Assembly: GCA_020427865.1 (NCBI GenBank)
Contig: JAGQNX010000068.1
Coordinates: 1 to 9,985 of the forward strand
Direction: 5' to 3'
Source of the DNA: a candidate division WWE3 bacterium
GTDB taxonomy: Bacteria > Patescibacteriota > WWE3 > UBA101185 > UBA10185
Length of the DNA stretch: 9,985 bases
The notes under the pieces are model-generated. The model ran no database searches, was not told where the DNA came from, and saw only the letters and a list, made by a program, of their open reading frames with translations. A program made the translations under genes and the position numbers. Of the stretch, positions 1 through 7,067 are shown one piece after another; positions within the stretch are counted from its first letter, which is position 1, and each line of letters starts with the position of its first letter.

Positions 1-2709
1 ACCTTAGATCTTAATTTAAATGCCTACGATGTAAATATGGTAAAAAACCGTGTTGCAGACCTATCTTTGGCTGGTGATGTTAAATCTAGTTCATTATCTA
101 CGGACTCAACTATAAATTATGCAGTTTTTGAAGTAATTGGAGATGAAAAAGCCTTTATAAACAACGTGGAGGCTTATGACGGTGTTTCGTATGTAGAACC
201 TCGTATGTATGCAAAAGCTTCTGAGGTATCAAACGATCCACAAGTAATTAATCAATATTCCCTATATAAATCAAACGTTTATGCAGGTTGGAAATTAACT
301 AAATCTACAAATAAAGTTAAAGTAGCTGTAATAGATACTGGTGTTGATTATAACCACGAAGACTTAGCAAGTGTATTTGGGGATGTTAAAGGCTATGATT
401 TTGTTGATTTGGACTCAAATCCATTACCTGATGATTATGCGTCTGAATATCATGGTACACATGTAGCAGGAATTATAGCTGCAGCTTCTAATAATTCGAT
501 TGGTATAGCGGGTGTTACGCCAAATGTACAGTTATATGCGCTACGTGCGCTTAATGAGTCTGGTTCTGGTACCTTTGACGACGTAGCTGATGCTATCAAC
601 TGGGCAACTGCAAATGGTATAGATATTGTAAACATGAGTTTAGGTGGTGGTTGTACTGCATCTGGATGTGCTGTTCTTCAAGCTGCGGTAGCAAATGCTT
701 ATGCAAATGGTGTAGCTTTAGTTGCAGCCTCCGGTAATAGTGGTGCCGACACTATAGATTACCCTGCTGCATACCCTCAAGTTACTGCTGTAGGCTCTTT
801 GTCTTCAAAAGATTCTCTTTCTACATTTAGTAATCGTGGTTCGTCCCAAGAATTAGTTGCATCAGGTGAAGATATAGTAAGTACATTCCCTAATGGTCAA
901 TATGCTATTTTATCTGGTACTTCAATGTCTACACCTTTAGTTACAGGTATGTTTGCTGCAGTACTAGCCGAAAAACCTGAAATGTCACCGTTGGATGTTA
1001 GAATTTTAATGGCGTCTACCCCCGACGATTTAGGAAACCCTGGATGGGATAGCACTTATGGTTATGGACGTGCAAATTTGTTTAAGGCTCTTGCTTCTCT
1101 CAATGGAGTTAAGAATATTGCTACAAATAGTTTAACCAACACAGGGGCGGCTTCATTGGATGTGACTTCTATAACAACTACCGCATCATGGATAGTTCCA
1201 TTACAAGACACTATAGCATTAGCACCTAATGTTACTGTAGATTTACACTTTATTGCGGATCCTACTAACTTAAAGAGTGGTATTCATACAGACAAAGTAT
1301 CGGTAAACTACTTCCAAGATAAGTCTGCCTCTTTTGATGCCGAGCTTGTTGTCTCTTCTAATGCATGTACCAAAGTTACCGACATCCCACTTAGTGAATG
1401 TAATGCACTAGAACGCTTATATATTTCTACAAATGGTTCTAAATGGCGTAATAGCGATAAGTGGTTAGTACGTTCCCGTGCCTGTGATTGGTATGGTGTT
1501 CGTTGTTCTGAGGGTCATGTAGATAAACTAGATTTAGATGGCAATAATCTAACCGGAGAATTACCTGAAGCTATTGGTGATTTACCTTTCCTTAGATATT
1601 TTTACGTAGATGATAACGCCTTAACTGGTGGTATTCCTGCAAGTATAAATAAGTTAAGTAATCTAACCTATTTTTATGCATACAATAATAATTTAACATC
1701 CCCGCTACCTTCTGACTGGTCGAATCTGCAAAGCTTAGAAAGACTTTACCTATATTCAAATAGTATTTCAGGAGAGCTTCCTTCATCTGTAGCAAACCTT
1801 ACAAATTTGAAGTATTTACTTTTACACGGCAATAACTTAACAGGTCAATTGCCCGAAAACTTAGGTAATTTATCTAATGTAGTTTATTTGTATCTAAATA
1901 AGAATTCTTTCACTGGCAGTATCCCCGTTTCTATAGGTAACTTAAAAAATGTAGAACGTTTCTATCTCTACGAAAACAAATTAACAGGATCATTACCAAG
2001 TACACTAGGAGATATGCCTTCTTTAGAGTATTTAGCTTTAAATTCAAATAATTTAACTGGCGTATTGCCTGATTCTATTGGTAGATTAAATAAACTGCGC
2101 TACTTAAATGTAGAAAAAAATTCGTTGTCTGGCACCATTCCCGAAAGCTTATATTCGCTAACAAATCTAGAACGTATTTATATGTCTGAAAACAATTTCT
2201 CGGGTGGTTTAAGTGCTAATGTTGGAAACATGACTGGTCTTAGATATCTATATATCAATCATAATGCGTTTGTTGATGCTGTTCCTGCAACTATTAGTAA
2301 GCTTAGCAATTTAAGTGCCTTAGATGTAAGATACAATGGTTTATGGGCAACTGATAGTAGTACGGATTCTTTTGTTTCTAGATTTAATGGTAGTTGGACT
2401 CAAACACAAACTGTAGCTCCAACTAATGTTTCTGCTAGATACAAAGTCTCTGGAATAGAAGTAGCATGGAATCCAATACAGTACACAAGTAACGATGGTG
2501 GTTATTATGTAAGTTATTCGACAAGCTCAACTGGACCTTTTAAAAGAGTATGTAACGTCAATAGCAAGAACACCAACTCATGTTTAGTAACTGGTTTGGA
2601 TAGTTCAAAAAATTATTACTTTGTAGTTCAATCTTTTACCTTACCTCATATAGGACAAGCTAACACAATTGTCAGTAACTTTAGCGTACCCATACAATAC
2701 AAAAAATAA
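1..2709 (+). CDS. Secreted subtilisin-like serine protease with leucine-rich repeats and FN3 domain (5' end outside window)
   Basis: Extracellular S8-family serine endopeptidase with a protein-binding C-terminal half. The frame is open to position 1, so the ATG at 37 is internal and the signal peptide lies upstream. Numbering from that Met: residues 1-60 resemble an I9 inhibitor propeptide ending in a YVEPR motif. Residues about 80-355 are the peptidase domain, with Asp100 (VIDTGVD), His139 (HGTHVAG), oxyanion Asn234 (ASGNSG) and Ser296 (SGTSMSTP). Residues about 360-440 form a beta-rich BACON-like domain. Residues 455-490 form a bacterial LRR cap (LYISTNGSKW, then CDWYGVRC). Residues 495-770 are 24-residue LRRs, and residues 794-890 an FN3 domain. 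All catalytic residues are present, so it should be active. Its eight visible cysteines form four close pairs. It is probably co-transcribed with the DsbA-like gene 65 nt downstream. The target is unknown; adhesion or attack on other cells is inference. Confidence 0.95.
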   Translation, partial: TLDLNLNAYDVNMVKNRVADLSLAGDVKSSSLSTDSTINYAVFEVIGDEKAFINNVEAYDGVSYVEPRMYAKASEVSNDPQVINQYSLYKSNVYAGWKLTKSTNKVKVAVIDTGVDYNHEDLASVFGDVKGYDFVDLDSNPLPDDYASEYHGTHVAGIIAAASNNSIGIAGVTPNVQLYALRALNESGSGTFDDVADAINWATANGIDIVNMSLGGGCTASGCAVLQAAVANAYANGVALVAASGNSGADTIDYPAAYPQVTAVGSLSSKDSLSTFSNRGSSQELVASGEDIVSTFPNGQYAILSGTSMSTPLVTGMFAAVLAEKPEMSPLDVRILMASTPDDLGNPGWDSTYGYGRANLFKALASLNGVKNIATNSLTNTGAASLDVTSITTTASWIVPLQDTIALAPNVTVDLHFIADPTNLKSGIHTDKVSVNYFQDKSASFDAELVVSSNACTKVTDIPLSECNALERLYISTNGSKWRNSDKWLVRSRACDWYGVRCSEGHVDKLDLDGNNLTGELPEAIGDLPFLRYFYVDDNALTGGIPASINKLSNLTYFYAYNNNLTSPLPSDWSNLQSLERLYLYSNSISGELPSSVANLTNLKYLLLHGNNLTGQLPENLGNLSNVVYLYLNKNSFTGSIPVSIGNLKNVERFYLYENKLTGSLPSTLGDMPSLEYLALNSNNLTGVLPDSIGRLNKLRYLNVEKNSLSGTIPESLYSLTNLERIYMSENNFSGGLSANVGNMTGLRYLYINHNAFVDAVPATISKLSNLSALDVRYNGLWATDSSTDSFVSRFNGSWTQTQTVAPTNVSARYKVSGIEVAWNPIQYTSNDGGYYVSYSTSSTGPFKRVCNVNSKNTNSCLVTGLDSSKNYYFVVQSFTLPHIGQANTIVSNFSVPIQYKK
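1519..2346 (+). repeat. Array of 11 plant-type 24-residue leucine-rich repeats plus a half repeat
   Basis: This coding repeat array lies inside the subtilase gene. Each 24-codon unit fits LxxLxLxxNxLxGxLPxxIGNLxN without insertions, giving eleven complete units and a final half unit (LSALDVRYNGLW). The LTGxLP signature is the plant-specific LRR type, also found in bacterial surface proteins. It should form a curved solenoid with a binding face. The repeats have diverged in both protein and DNA, so this is not a recent tandem expansion. Confidence 0.9.
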
Positions 2710-2774
2710 ACGCTTCAAGTACAGGCTACGCGGATTAGCATTTTTATTAAGAAATTTTAGAAAGGTCAAACATT

Positions 2775-3938
2775 ATGAACAATAAGTTAGCCCTAGGTGT
2801 GATTGGTGTCTCAATCTTGTTAATTGTAGGAATATTAATTTCAGCTGCGCGTAGTAGCACTTCTGATTCATCTACTACGATTTCAGAAACATCTAAAGCG
2901 CAACTTCAAGTTCGTTCTAACGACCATGTTAGAGGTAATCAAAGTGCATCTGTAGTTTTAATAGAATATTTAGACTTTCAATGTCCTGCCTGTGCAGCTT
3001 ATCACCCCGTAGTTAATCAACTAGTTGCAGACTATGGTGATCGTGTTTTATTTGTAACACGTCACTTCCCTTTATCGGGTCATCGTAATGGTCAAACTTC
3101 TTCTTTAGCTGTTGAAGCTGCCAACATGCAAGGTAAATTTTGGGAAATGCATGATGCTGTTTTTGAGCATCAATCTGAATGGAGTTCCAACACTACCGCC
3201 TCTACTGCACACTTTGAACCTTATGCAAAAAATTTAGGGCTAGATTTAGACAAGTTTAAGTCTGACTCTGCTAGCTCTCAAGTTGCTGCCCGTGTGCAAG
3301 AAGACGTATCCAGTGGTAATTCTATAGGTGTTACTGGCACGCCATCGTTTTTTTTAAATGGTATTAAGATTCAAAACCCCAGAAGTTTAGAGGAGTTTAA
3401 AAATTTACTAGATTCTGAACTCAATAAAACTGCTGCTCAAACACCTACTGAACCTTTTGAAGTACATGAGCATGCGGACATTGCCGTGTTTTTAAGTGGT
3501 AAAAAATTAGATCTCTCTTTAGATAAGTACCAGTCTACAGACGAGAATCACTTAGATGAAGCTACCCATGTTCACGACAACAACGGTAACATTCTGCACA
3601 AACATCAAACTGGTGTTACCTTAGGTAAGTTTTTTAGTAGTCTAAGCATGGAATTAACTGACTCCTGTTTTAAACTTGATGACGGCAAGTCCTACTGTAT
3701 TGATGACTCTAACAGATTAAAGGTATTTGTAAACCAAACTCCTGTAGAAAATTATGCAAGCTACGAAGTAAAAGACTTAGATCGTATATTAGTATCCTAT
3801 GGTCCTAAAGATGAAAATCTAGAAAGCCAGTTTAGTGCTCTTACCGATGATGCCTGTATATATTCCGAGACTTGTCCCGAAAGAGGTTCACCTCCCGAAG
3901 AAGAATGTGTTGGTGGTCTAGGAACTACCTGCGATTAA
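2775..3938 (+). CDS. Membrane-anchored DsbA-like thiol oxidoreductase fused to a His-rich domain with Cys-rich tail
   Basis: Predicted extracytoplasmic disulfide oxidoreductase. Residues 5-25 are a hydrophobic N-terminal anchor or signal, followed by a Ser/Thr-rich linker. Residues 48-215 form a thioredoxin_4 (DsbA/BdbD-type) domain with a C70-P-A-C73 active site and the cis-Pro loop GVTGTP (Pro190). Residues 228-345 form a second domain rich in histidine (HEH at 231-233, HVH at 265-267, HKH at 275-277) with Cys298 and Cys308, ending in the motif DLDRILVSYG. I have seen this domain as a separate protein in Patescibacteria, but its function is unknown to me; the His clusters suggest metal binding (inference). 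The tail, residues 359-387, has four cysteines (CIYSETCPERG, then CVGGLGTTC). The start is supported by a weak Shine-Dalgarno (AAAGG, 9 nt upstream). It follows the protease gene on the same strand and may fold it. Catalytic assignment is firm; substrate is unknown. Confidence 0.92.
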   Translation: MNNKLALGVIGVSILLIVGILISAARSSTSDSSTTISETSKAQLQVRSNDHVRGNQSASVVLIEYLDFQCPACAAYHPVVNQLVADYGDRVLFVTRHFPLSGHRNGQTSSLAVEAANMQGKFWEMHDAVFEHQSEWSSNTTASTAHFEPYAKNLGLDLDKFKSDSASSQVAARVQEDVSSGNSIGVTGTPSFFLNGIKIQNPRSLEEFKNLLDSELNKTAAQTPTEPFEVHEHADIAVFLSGKKLDLSLDKYQSTDENHLDEATHVHDNNGNILHKHQTGVTLGKFFSSLSMELTDSCFKLDDGKSYCIDDSNRLKVFVNQTPVENYASYEVKDLDRILVSYGPKDENLESQFSALTDDACIYSETCPERGSPPEEECVGGLGTTCD

Positions 3939-3941
3939 GTT

Positions 3942-3959
3942 ATTTAGTTTATACTAAAT
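3942..3959. terminator. Weak hairpin between convergent genes
   Basis: A 7-bp AT-rich stem (ATTTAGT / ACTAAAT) with a TTAT loop lies at the junction of two genes whose stop codons are only 5 nt apart. There is no good T-tract on either side and only one G-C pair per arm, so it may be a poor bidirectional terminator or chance. Confidence 0.25.
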
Positions 3960-4453
3960 GTTCTTGTTATTACCTCTTGAGGTTTTATAAGCATGTAGTC
4001 CGTTTCTGATTGACCCTCTGTAGAATAGGTAAAGACTAAATAGTATATTTCTCCTGCTTTAAGTTGTTCAAGTTGGTAATCATTAAGTGCAGTTGAAATT
4101 GATTCTCCAGCCTTTAGTTCTACAGGTTGTGTAATCATTGCACAGATTACTTGTCTACTATTTAAAGCAGTTCCATTAGCATAAAATACTTTAAAGGTGT
4201 CTCCAGCACATGTATTTGGCACATAGTAAATATCCGTATTACCGTTGTTTTGTACTAACACATTAATTTTCTCCCCAAATTTGTATTCTTCTCTGTCAAA
4301 TGATATGTCTACGACATCCTTTATAGGTATTTGAGGTTGTGGTGGTGTTGGAAGATCAGATTCGCGGCTGTAATCTTGCAACGTTGCATATATTAAAATT
4401 CCAATGCCTAAAACAAATATAGCTGTAGGTATAATAAATTTATTTATGTTCAT
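3944..4453 (-). CDS. Membrane-anchored Ig-like beta-sandwich protein (possible BsuPI-like fold), function unknown
   Basis: Residues 5-25 are a single N-terminal transmembrane anchor with Lys5 on the cytoplasmic side. A Pro-rich stalk (residues 35-45, TPPQPQIP) follows, then an extracellular domain of about 120 residues with alternating hydrophobic strands. The pattern FDREEYKFGEKINVLVQNNG, then a Cys, then LKAGES, is that of Ig-like sandwich domains. The intracellular proteinase inhibitor BsuPI fold is the nearest I can suggest, but sequence alone cannot prove it. Cys82 and Cys104 could form a disulfide. No lipobox is seen. It is the last gene of the dsbA-ccdA cluster, 18 nt after the ccdA stop, and also has its own -10 element right before its start. 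It may be a substrate or partner of the redox proteins. It could instead be an inhibitor of the nearby protease, which is weakly supported. Confidence 0.85.
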   Translation of the reverse strand: MNINKFIIPTAIFVLGIGILIYATLQDYSRESDLPTPPQPQIPIKDVVDISFDREEYKFGEKINVLVQNNGNTDIYYVPNTCAGDTFKVFYANGTALNSRQVICAMITQPVELKAGESISTALNDYQLEQLKAGEIYYLVFTYSTEGQSETDYMLIKPQEVITRTFSIN

Positions 4454-4465
4454 ATTCGTATTATA
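4454..4465 (-). promoter_or_regulatory. Exact TATAAT -10 box 6 nt before the Ig-like protein gene (leaderless start)
   Basis: On the minus strand TATAAT is followed by ACGAAT and then ATG, so transcription from this box would begin at or next to the start codon. No recognisable -35 or TGn extension is present. It lies just after the ccdA stop codon, so the gene may be expressed both from the operon and from this internal promoter. Confidence 0.35.
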
Positions 4466-4471
4466 CGCTTA

Positions 4472-5206
4472 CTACACAGCAATGGAAGATAGTTGCAATA
4501 GCTCTAATGCTTTAAGTGATATTATTTGCACTTTATCCAATATTAGCAATATACCCATAATTATTATTATACCTCCTGCAACTTTTTGCAGTACATTGCC
4601 AAACCTATTAAATTCTCTTAGTCTTGGTGCTAGTTTTTCAAAAAACAAGGCTATTATTATAAATGGTATTCCTAACCCAATTCCATACGCTAAAAGTAAA
4701 CTTACTCCATATAAAAAACTCGTAGTTTGACTAGACCAAAACAATATAACAGCTAGCACCGGACCTATGCAGGGCGTCCATGCAAGTCCAAAAGTAAATC
4801 CTACTAATAAGGAGTTAACTTTTTGCCACTTTGTACGAAAACTTTTAGCATCTAAACGTCTTTCTTTATATAAAAATGTAGGTGTATAAATTTCTAACAT
4901 CAATAGGCCCATTATTATTAACATCCCACCACCTAACTTTTGCATTAAAGTTTTGTATTCTATCAATAACCTTCCTAATGAATTTGCAGTAGCTCCCAAA
5001 AGTACAAATATTATTATAAAACCTAAAGTAAATAGAACTCCGTTTATAAACACTTGCTTGTTTTTTATGTCGTTGGTTGTAGATAGTCCTGCTAGATAAG
5101 CTAAATAGGTTGGGACAAGCGGTAAAAGACACGATGCAAAAAAAGTTATAATCCCCGCTATCAATGCAATAAATAAGTTAATTTGAGATCCATCTAAATT
5201 AAACAT
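4472..5206 (-). CDS. ccdA: CcdA-type transmembrane thiol-disulfide carrier
   Basis: Integral membrane protein of the CcdA/DsbD-beta family. It carries reducing equivalents from cytoplasmic thioredoxin across the membrane to extracytoplasmic thiol-disulfide proteins. Its 244 residues match the usual CcdA length, with six hydrophobic segments. The two redox cysteines of the family are present: Cys26 in FFASCLLPLVP at the first helix, and Cys146 in AWTPCIGPVL at the fourth. The Pro residues flanking each Cys are typical. It starts 2 nt after the stop of the upstream DsbA-like gene and has no good Shine-Dalgarno, so it is probably translationally coupled. The neighbouring thioredoxin-fold protein is its likely partner, which could mean that protein acts as a reductase or isomerase rather than an oxidase. 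Confidence 0.93.
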   Translation of the reverse strand: MFNLDGSQINLFIALIAGIITFFASCLLPLVPTYLAYLAGLSTTNDIKNKQVFINGVLFTLGFIIIFVLLGATANSLGRLLIEYKTLMQKLGGGMLIIMGLLMLEIYTPTFLYKERRLDAKSFRTKWQKVNSLLVGFTFGLAWTPCIGPVLAVILFWSSQTTSFLYGVSLLLAYGIGLGIPFIIIALFFEKLAPRLREFNRFGNVLQKVAGGIIIIMGILLILDKVQIISLKALELLQLSSIAV

Positions 5207-5208
5207 TT

Positions 5209-5913
5209 TTACTTAAGTATTGCCTCAATGGCTTGTTTAATTTGTTCAAAAGGCAAAGCCCCTGGTAGCAATATAGCTTGTCCTGTTTTTGTGTTTAAAA
5301 TAACATTTCCAGGTGTTCCAGTTACTCCAATCTGTACCCCAGATTGTTGATCTTGTTGTACTAGCGATTGAGTTTCACCTAAACTTAAACATGATTCTAA
5401 TGCTTCTTTGTTATATCCTAGATCTTGTGCCAATTTACCAAGGTTTTCTTGTCCTACTTTTATGTTTGTAAAAATAGCGTTAGACATTGCCCAAAAAGCA
5501 TCGTTACCACCTTGTTTAGCCGCACATTCAGTTGCTTCTGCATACTTTTGTGCATTAGGATGTATTTGTGTTAAGGGGAAGTGTCTATAAACCCACACTA
5601 ATTCATCTTTATATACGTCCGAAATCTGTTGAGCTGTGGTATGGAACTTTTGGCAAAATGGGCATTCTAAATCCGAATACTCTATCAATGCAATTTTTGC
5701 GTCTCTATTTCCTATTATCCAATCTTCTTCTGTAATAGGTGCAACATTTGTTACTTGTATACCTGGTAAGTTTGAACCACTTGTTGCTTTTGATTTAGAG
5801 TTCCATATACCTAGAAAAAAAGCTCCTACCAAAATCAATATCGCAGTGCAAAAGATTATTAAGGACTTTACCGAAAAAGCTATCGTAATTGTGTTGTCGT
5901 TATTTTTTTGCAT
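5209..5913 (-). CDS. Membrane-anchored DsbA-like thioredoxin-fold oxidoreductase
   Basis: Extracytoplasmic thiol-disulfide oxidoreductase of the thioredoxin_4 (BdbD/DsbA) family. From the chosen start: residues 15-37 are a single anchor; residues 55-234 are the catalytic domain. It has C84-P-F-C87 in EYSDLECPFCQKFH, the RHFPL strand, and the cis-Pro loop GVTGTP (Pro201). Cys130 and Cys175 are a probable second structural disulfide, which the fused DsbA-like protein at 2775 lacks (Ala at the first position). The frame is open further upstream to 6114, but I chose the Met at 5913. It places the anchor at the N-terminus, whereas the longer version would add 67 residues of non-protein-like sequence and start against a terminator. 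No Shine-Dalgarno is visible. It is translationally close to ccdA (2 nt), so the two probably form a redox pair. Confidence 0.9.
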   Translation of the reverse strand: MQKNNDNTITIAFSVKSLIIFCTAILILVGAFFLGIWNSKSKATSGSNLPGIQVTNVAPITEEDWIIGNRDAKIALIEYSDLECPFCQKFHTTAQQISDVYKDELVWVYRHFPLTQIHPNAQKYAEATECAAKQGGNDAFWAMSNAIFTNIKVGQENLGKLAQDLGYNKEALESCLSLGETQSLVQQDQQSGVQIGVTGTPGNVILNTKTGQAILLPGALPFEQIKQAIEAILK

Positions 5914-5975
5914 ATTTATAGAACGTTTTGATTTTAATATAGGAGGCTCTGTTTTACTACTAAGAGATTTTAGTA

Positions 5976-6098
5976 TTAATGCAGTGGCTTTGTTTGTAAA
6001 TTTGTAGAGGCTGTGACTTCTTTTGTAAATAAATAATAGCCACCGATCCCCATTAGAATTAACAACATAGAAATTAAGAGCAGGTTTCTTTTGTACAT
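5976..6098 (-). CDS. Possible 40-residue single-pass membrane peptide
   Basis: A short ORF of 40 codons in a different frame from the dsbA-like gene. It has a basic N-terminus (MYKRN), one hydrophobic helix (LLLISMLLILMGIGGYYLF, about residues 6-24) and a polar tail rich in Thr and Lys. This is a textbook small N-in membrane peptide, far more protein-like than the overlapping dsbA reading frame here. Its ATG lies 6 nt after an extended -10 element, which suggests a leaderless mRNA. It would be the first gene of the dsbA-ccdA cluster, ending 62 nt before dsbA. No family is recognised. Against it: the short length, and hydrophobic peptides arise easily by chance in AT-rich DNA. Confidence 0.42.
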   Translation of the reverse strand: MYKRNLLLISMLLILMGIGGYYLFTKEVTASTNLQTKPLH

Positions 6099-6115
6099 AC
6101 ATTAAATATATCACA
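6099..6115 (-). promoter_or_regulatory. Extended -10 promoter (TGTGATATATT) for the dsbA-ccdA cluster
   Basis: On the minus strand TGTGA-TATATT matches the TRTGn extended -10 form. It is followed by 6 nt (TAATGT) and the ATG of the 40-residue ORF. It begins directly after the T-tract of the upstream gene's terminator, a natural place for a new promoter. No -35 hexamer is evident, as is allowed for extended -10 promoters. Confidence 0.4.
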
Positions 6116-6143
6116 CAAAAACAGCTCGTATAAACGAGCTGTT
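6114..6143 (-). terminator. Intrinsic terminator of the 295-residue secreted protein gene
   Basis: The stem is AACAGCTCGT paired with ACGAGCTGTT (10 bp, perfect) with a 4-nt loop. On the minus strand it runs into TTTTTGTG. It lies 20 nt after the stop codon at 6163. The plus-strand side lacks a T-tract, so it acts in one direction. Confidence 0.72.
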
Positions 6144-6162
6144 AATGTTTAGATTAGGGTGT

Positions 6163-7050
6163 TTATTGTGCTTTGTGGCTTACAACAAAACTTACACATT
6201 CTCCTTGGTTTTTGAACACCGGATTGTTAAATGAAGCCCATCCATTGAGTTTACATGCATTTTTATCTGTTGGGGGTCCTACTAGAGGTATTCCTTTTTC
6301 GAAGTCAAACACTGTGGTTACTCCATTAACTCCAAATTTGAATGCATCCAAATTTTCTGTATAACCATCTGCATACGGTTCGCCTACTCTTAGTCCTAGC
6401 CATGGATCTGTGGTTCTAACTGCAAGGTTTGGAAAACTTGTAACAAGATCATTCCATGTGCGGTATTCGTTTGTGTTTCCATCTGGCCACATATTACCGT
6501 TGCTTGCAAAGCCTGACCACCACCATAGAGCTGTGCCTCCACTTAGTGCATCCCATTCTTGCCAACTATCTTGTACTACTACGCCATTAACTCTAGGTAC
6601 AAATGCAAGTCTCTTTTGCCAAGTATCACTTCCGTTAAAATCTACGTTAAAGTTAAGGTATGCAGATCTATCTGCACTGCCTCCATTATCTATAGATGTA
6701 TTGTATGTACTAAACTTAAGTTCGGTTACATCTGCAAGTTTTACTCCTGCAAATTGATAAGTTGCAAGATTTCTGCGTTGTGTTCCTACTACTGTAAGTT
6801 GTACGCTGTCGTTACCAAGTGGTGGTACAGCAGGTCCTGATACAAATGCACCTAATGAGTTGTCGATGGTATCGGTCTCATCGTTGTAAAAAAACCAAGA
6901 TGTTGGGTTTTCTACTACATCTGCAAAGCTTGTTGCCATATCTTCTGGATGCACCACTACTGTTGTGACTTCCGCAAAGACTGGAACTGCCGTAAAGGCC
7001 AATGCCGCGGTTGCTGTTGCTAGTGCCGCTAATTTAGTATAAATATTCAT
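6163..7050 (-). CDS. Secreted beta-rich protein with C-terminal CKxxGW...FKNQGxCVSFV module
   Basis: Exported protein of unknown function. Residues 1-26 are a clear Sec signal peptide: basic start, Ala-rich core, AVPVFA cleavage site before Glu27. Residues 27-255 form a domain rich in Trp, Asn and Gly. Motifs such as SWFFYNDETDTID, QRRNLATYQF, WQKRLAFVP and WLGLRVGEPYADGYTE suggest a lectin-like or carbohydrate-binding beta sandwich; I recall this unnamed family from Patescibacteria. Residues 260-291 are the recurrent tail DKNACKLNGW...NQGECVSFV, whose Cys266 and Cys285 probably form a disulfide. There is no transmembrane or wall-sorting signal, so it is likely released or bound noncovalently to the surface. 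A perfect Shine-Dalgarno fixes the start. The gene stands alone, between a leader hairpin and its own terminator, as expected for a strongly expressed surface protein. The start is certain, the role is not. Confidence 0.88.
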   Translation of the reverse strand: MNIYTKLAALATATAALAFTAVPVFAEVTTVVVHPEDMATSFADVVENPTSWFFYNDETDTIDNSLGAFVSGPAVPPLGNDSVQLTVVGTQRRNLATYQFAGVKLADVTELKFSTYNTSIDNGGSADRSAYLNFNVDFNGSDTWQKRLAFVPRVNGVVVQDSWQEWDALSGGTALWWWSGFASNGNMWPDGNTNEYRTWNDLVTSFPNLAVRTTDPWLGLRVGEPYADGYTENLDAFKFGVNGVTTVFDFEKGIPLVGPPTDKNACKLNGWASFNNPVFKNQGECVSFVVSHKAQ

Positions 7051-7055
7051 ATTTT

Positions 7056-7064
7056 CACCTCCTT
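7056..7064 (-). promoter_or_regulatory. Perfect Shine-Dalgarno (AAGGAGGTG)
   Basis: AAGGAGGTG lies 5 nt before the ATG of the secreted 295-residue protein. It is the only full-length Shine-Dalgarno in the window; other genes here have weak ones or none. It shows that the organism keeps a working anti-Shine-Dalgarno and that this gene is strongly translated. Confidence 0.85.
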
Positions 7065-7067
7065 AAA

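Noticed and set aside
37..39. ATG at 37 as the start of the protease
   Set aside because: The same frame is open to base 1, the signal peptide is missing, and the propeptide appears to begin upstream.
1519..2346. Periodic repeats as a CRISPR or satellite array
   Set aside because: The 72-bp period is that of protein LRRs; the DNA copies are strongly diverged and the frame is unbroken.
5941..5946. AGGAGG on the plus strand resembling a Shine-Dalgarno
   Set aside because: No plausible plus-strand gene starts downstream; the plus-strand frames here are shadows of the dsbA-like gene.
5914..6114. N-terminal extension of the DsbA-like protein (start at 6114 giving 301 residues)
   Set aside because: It would put 67 odd residues before the anchor, begin at the edge of the upstream terminator's T-tract, and overlap a much more protein-like frame. 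The Met at 5913 gives normal topology.
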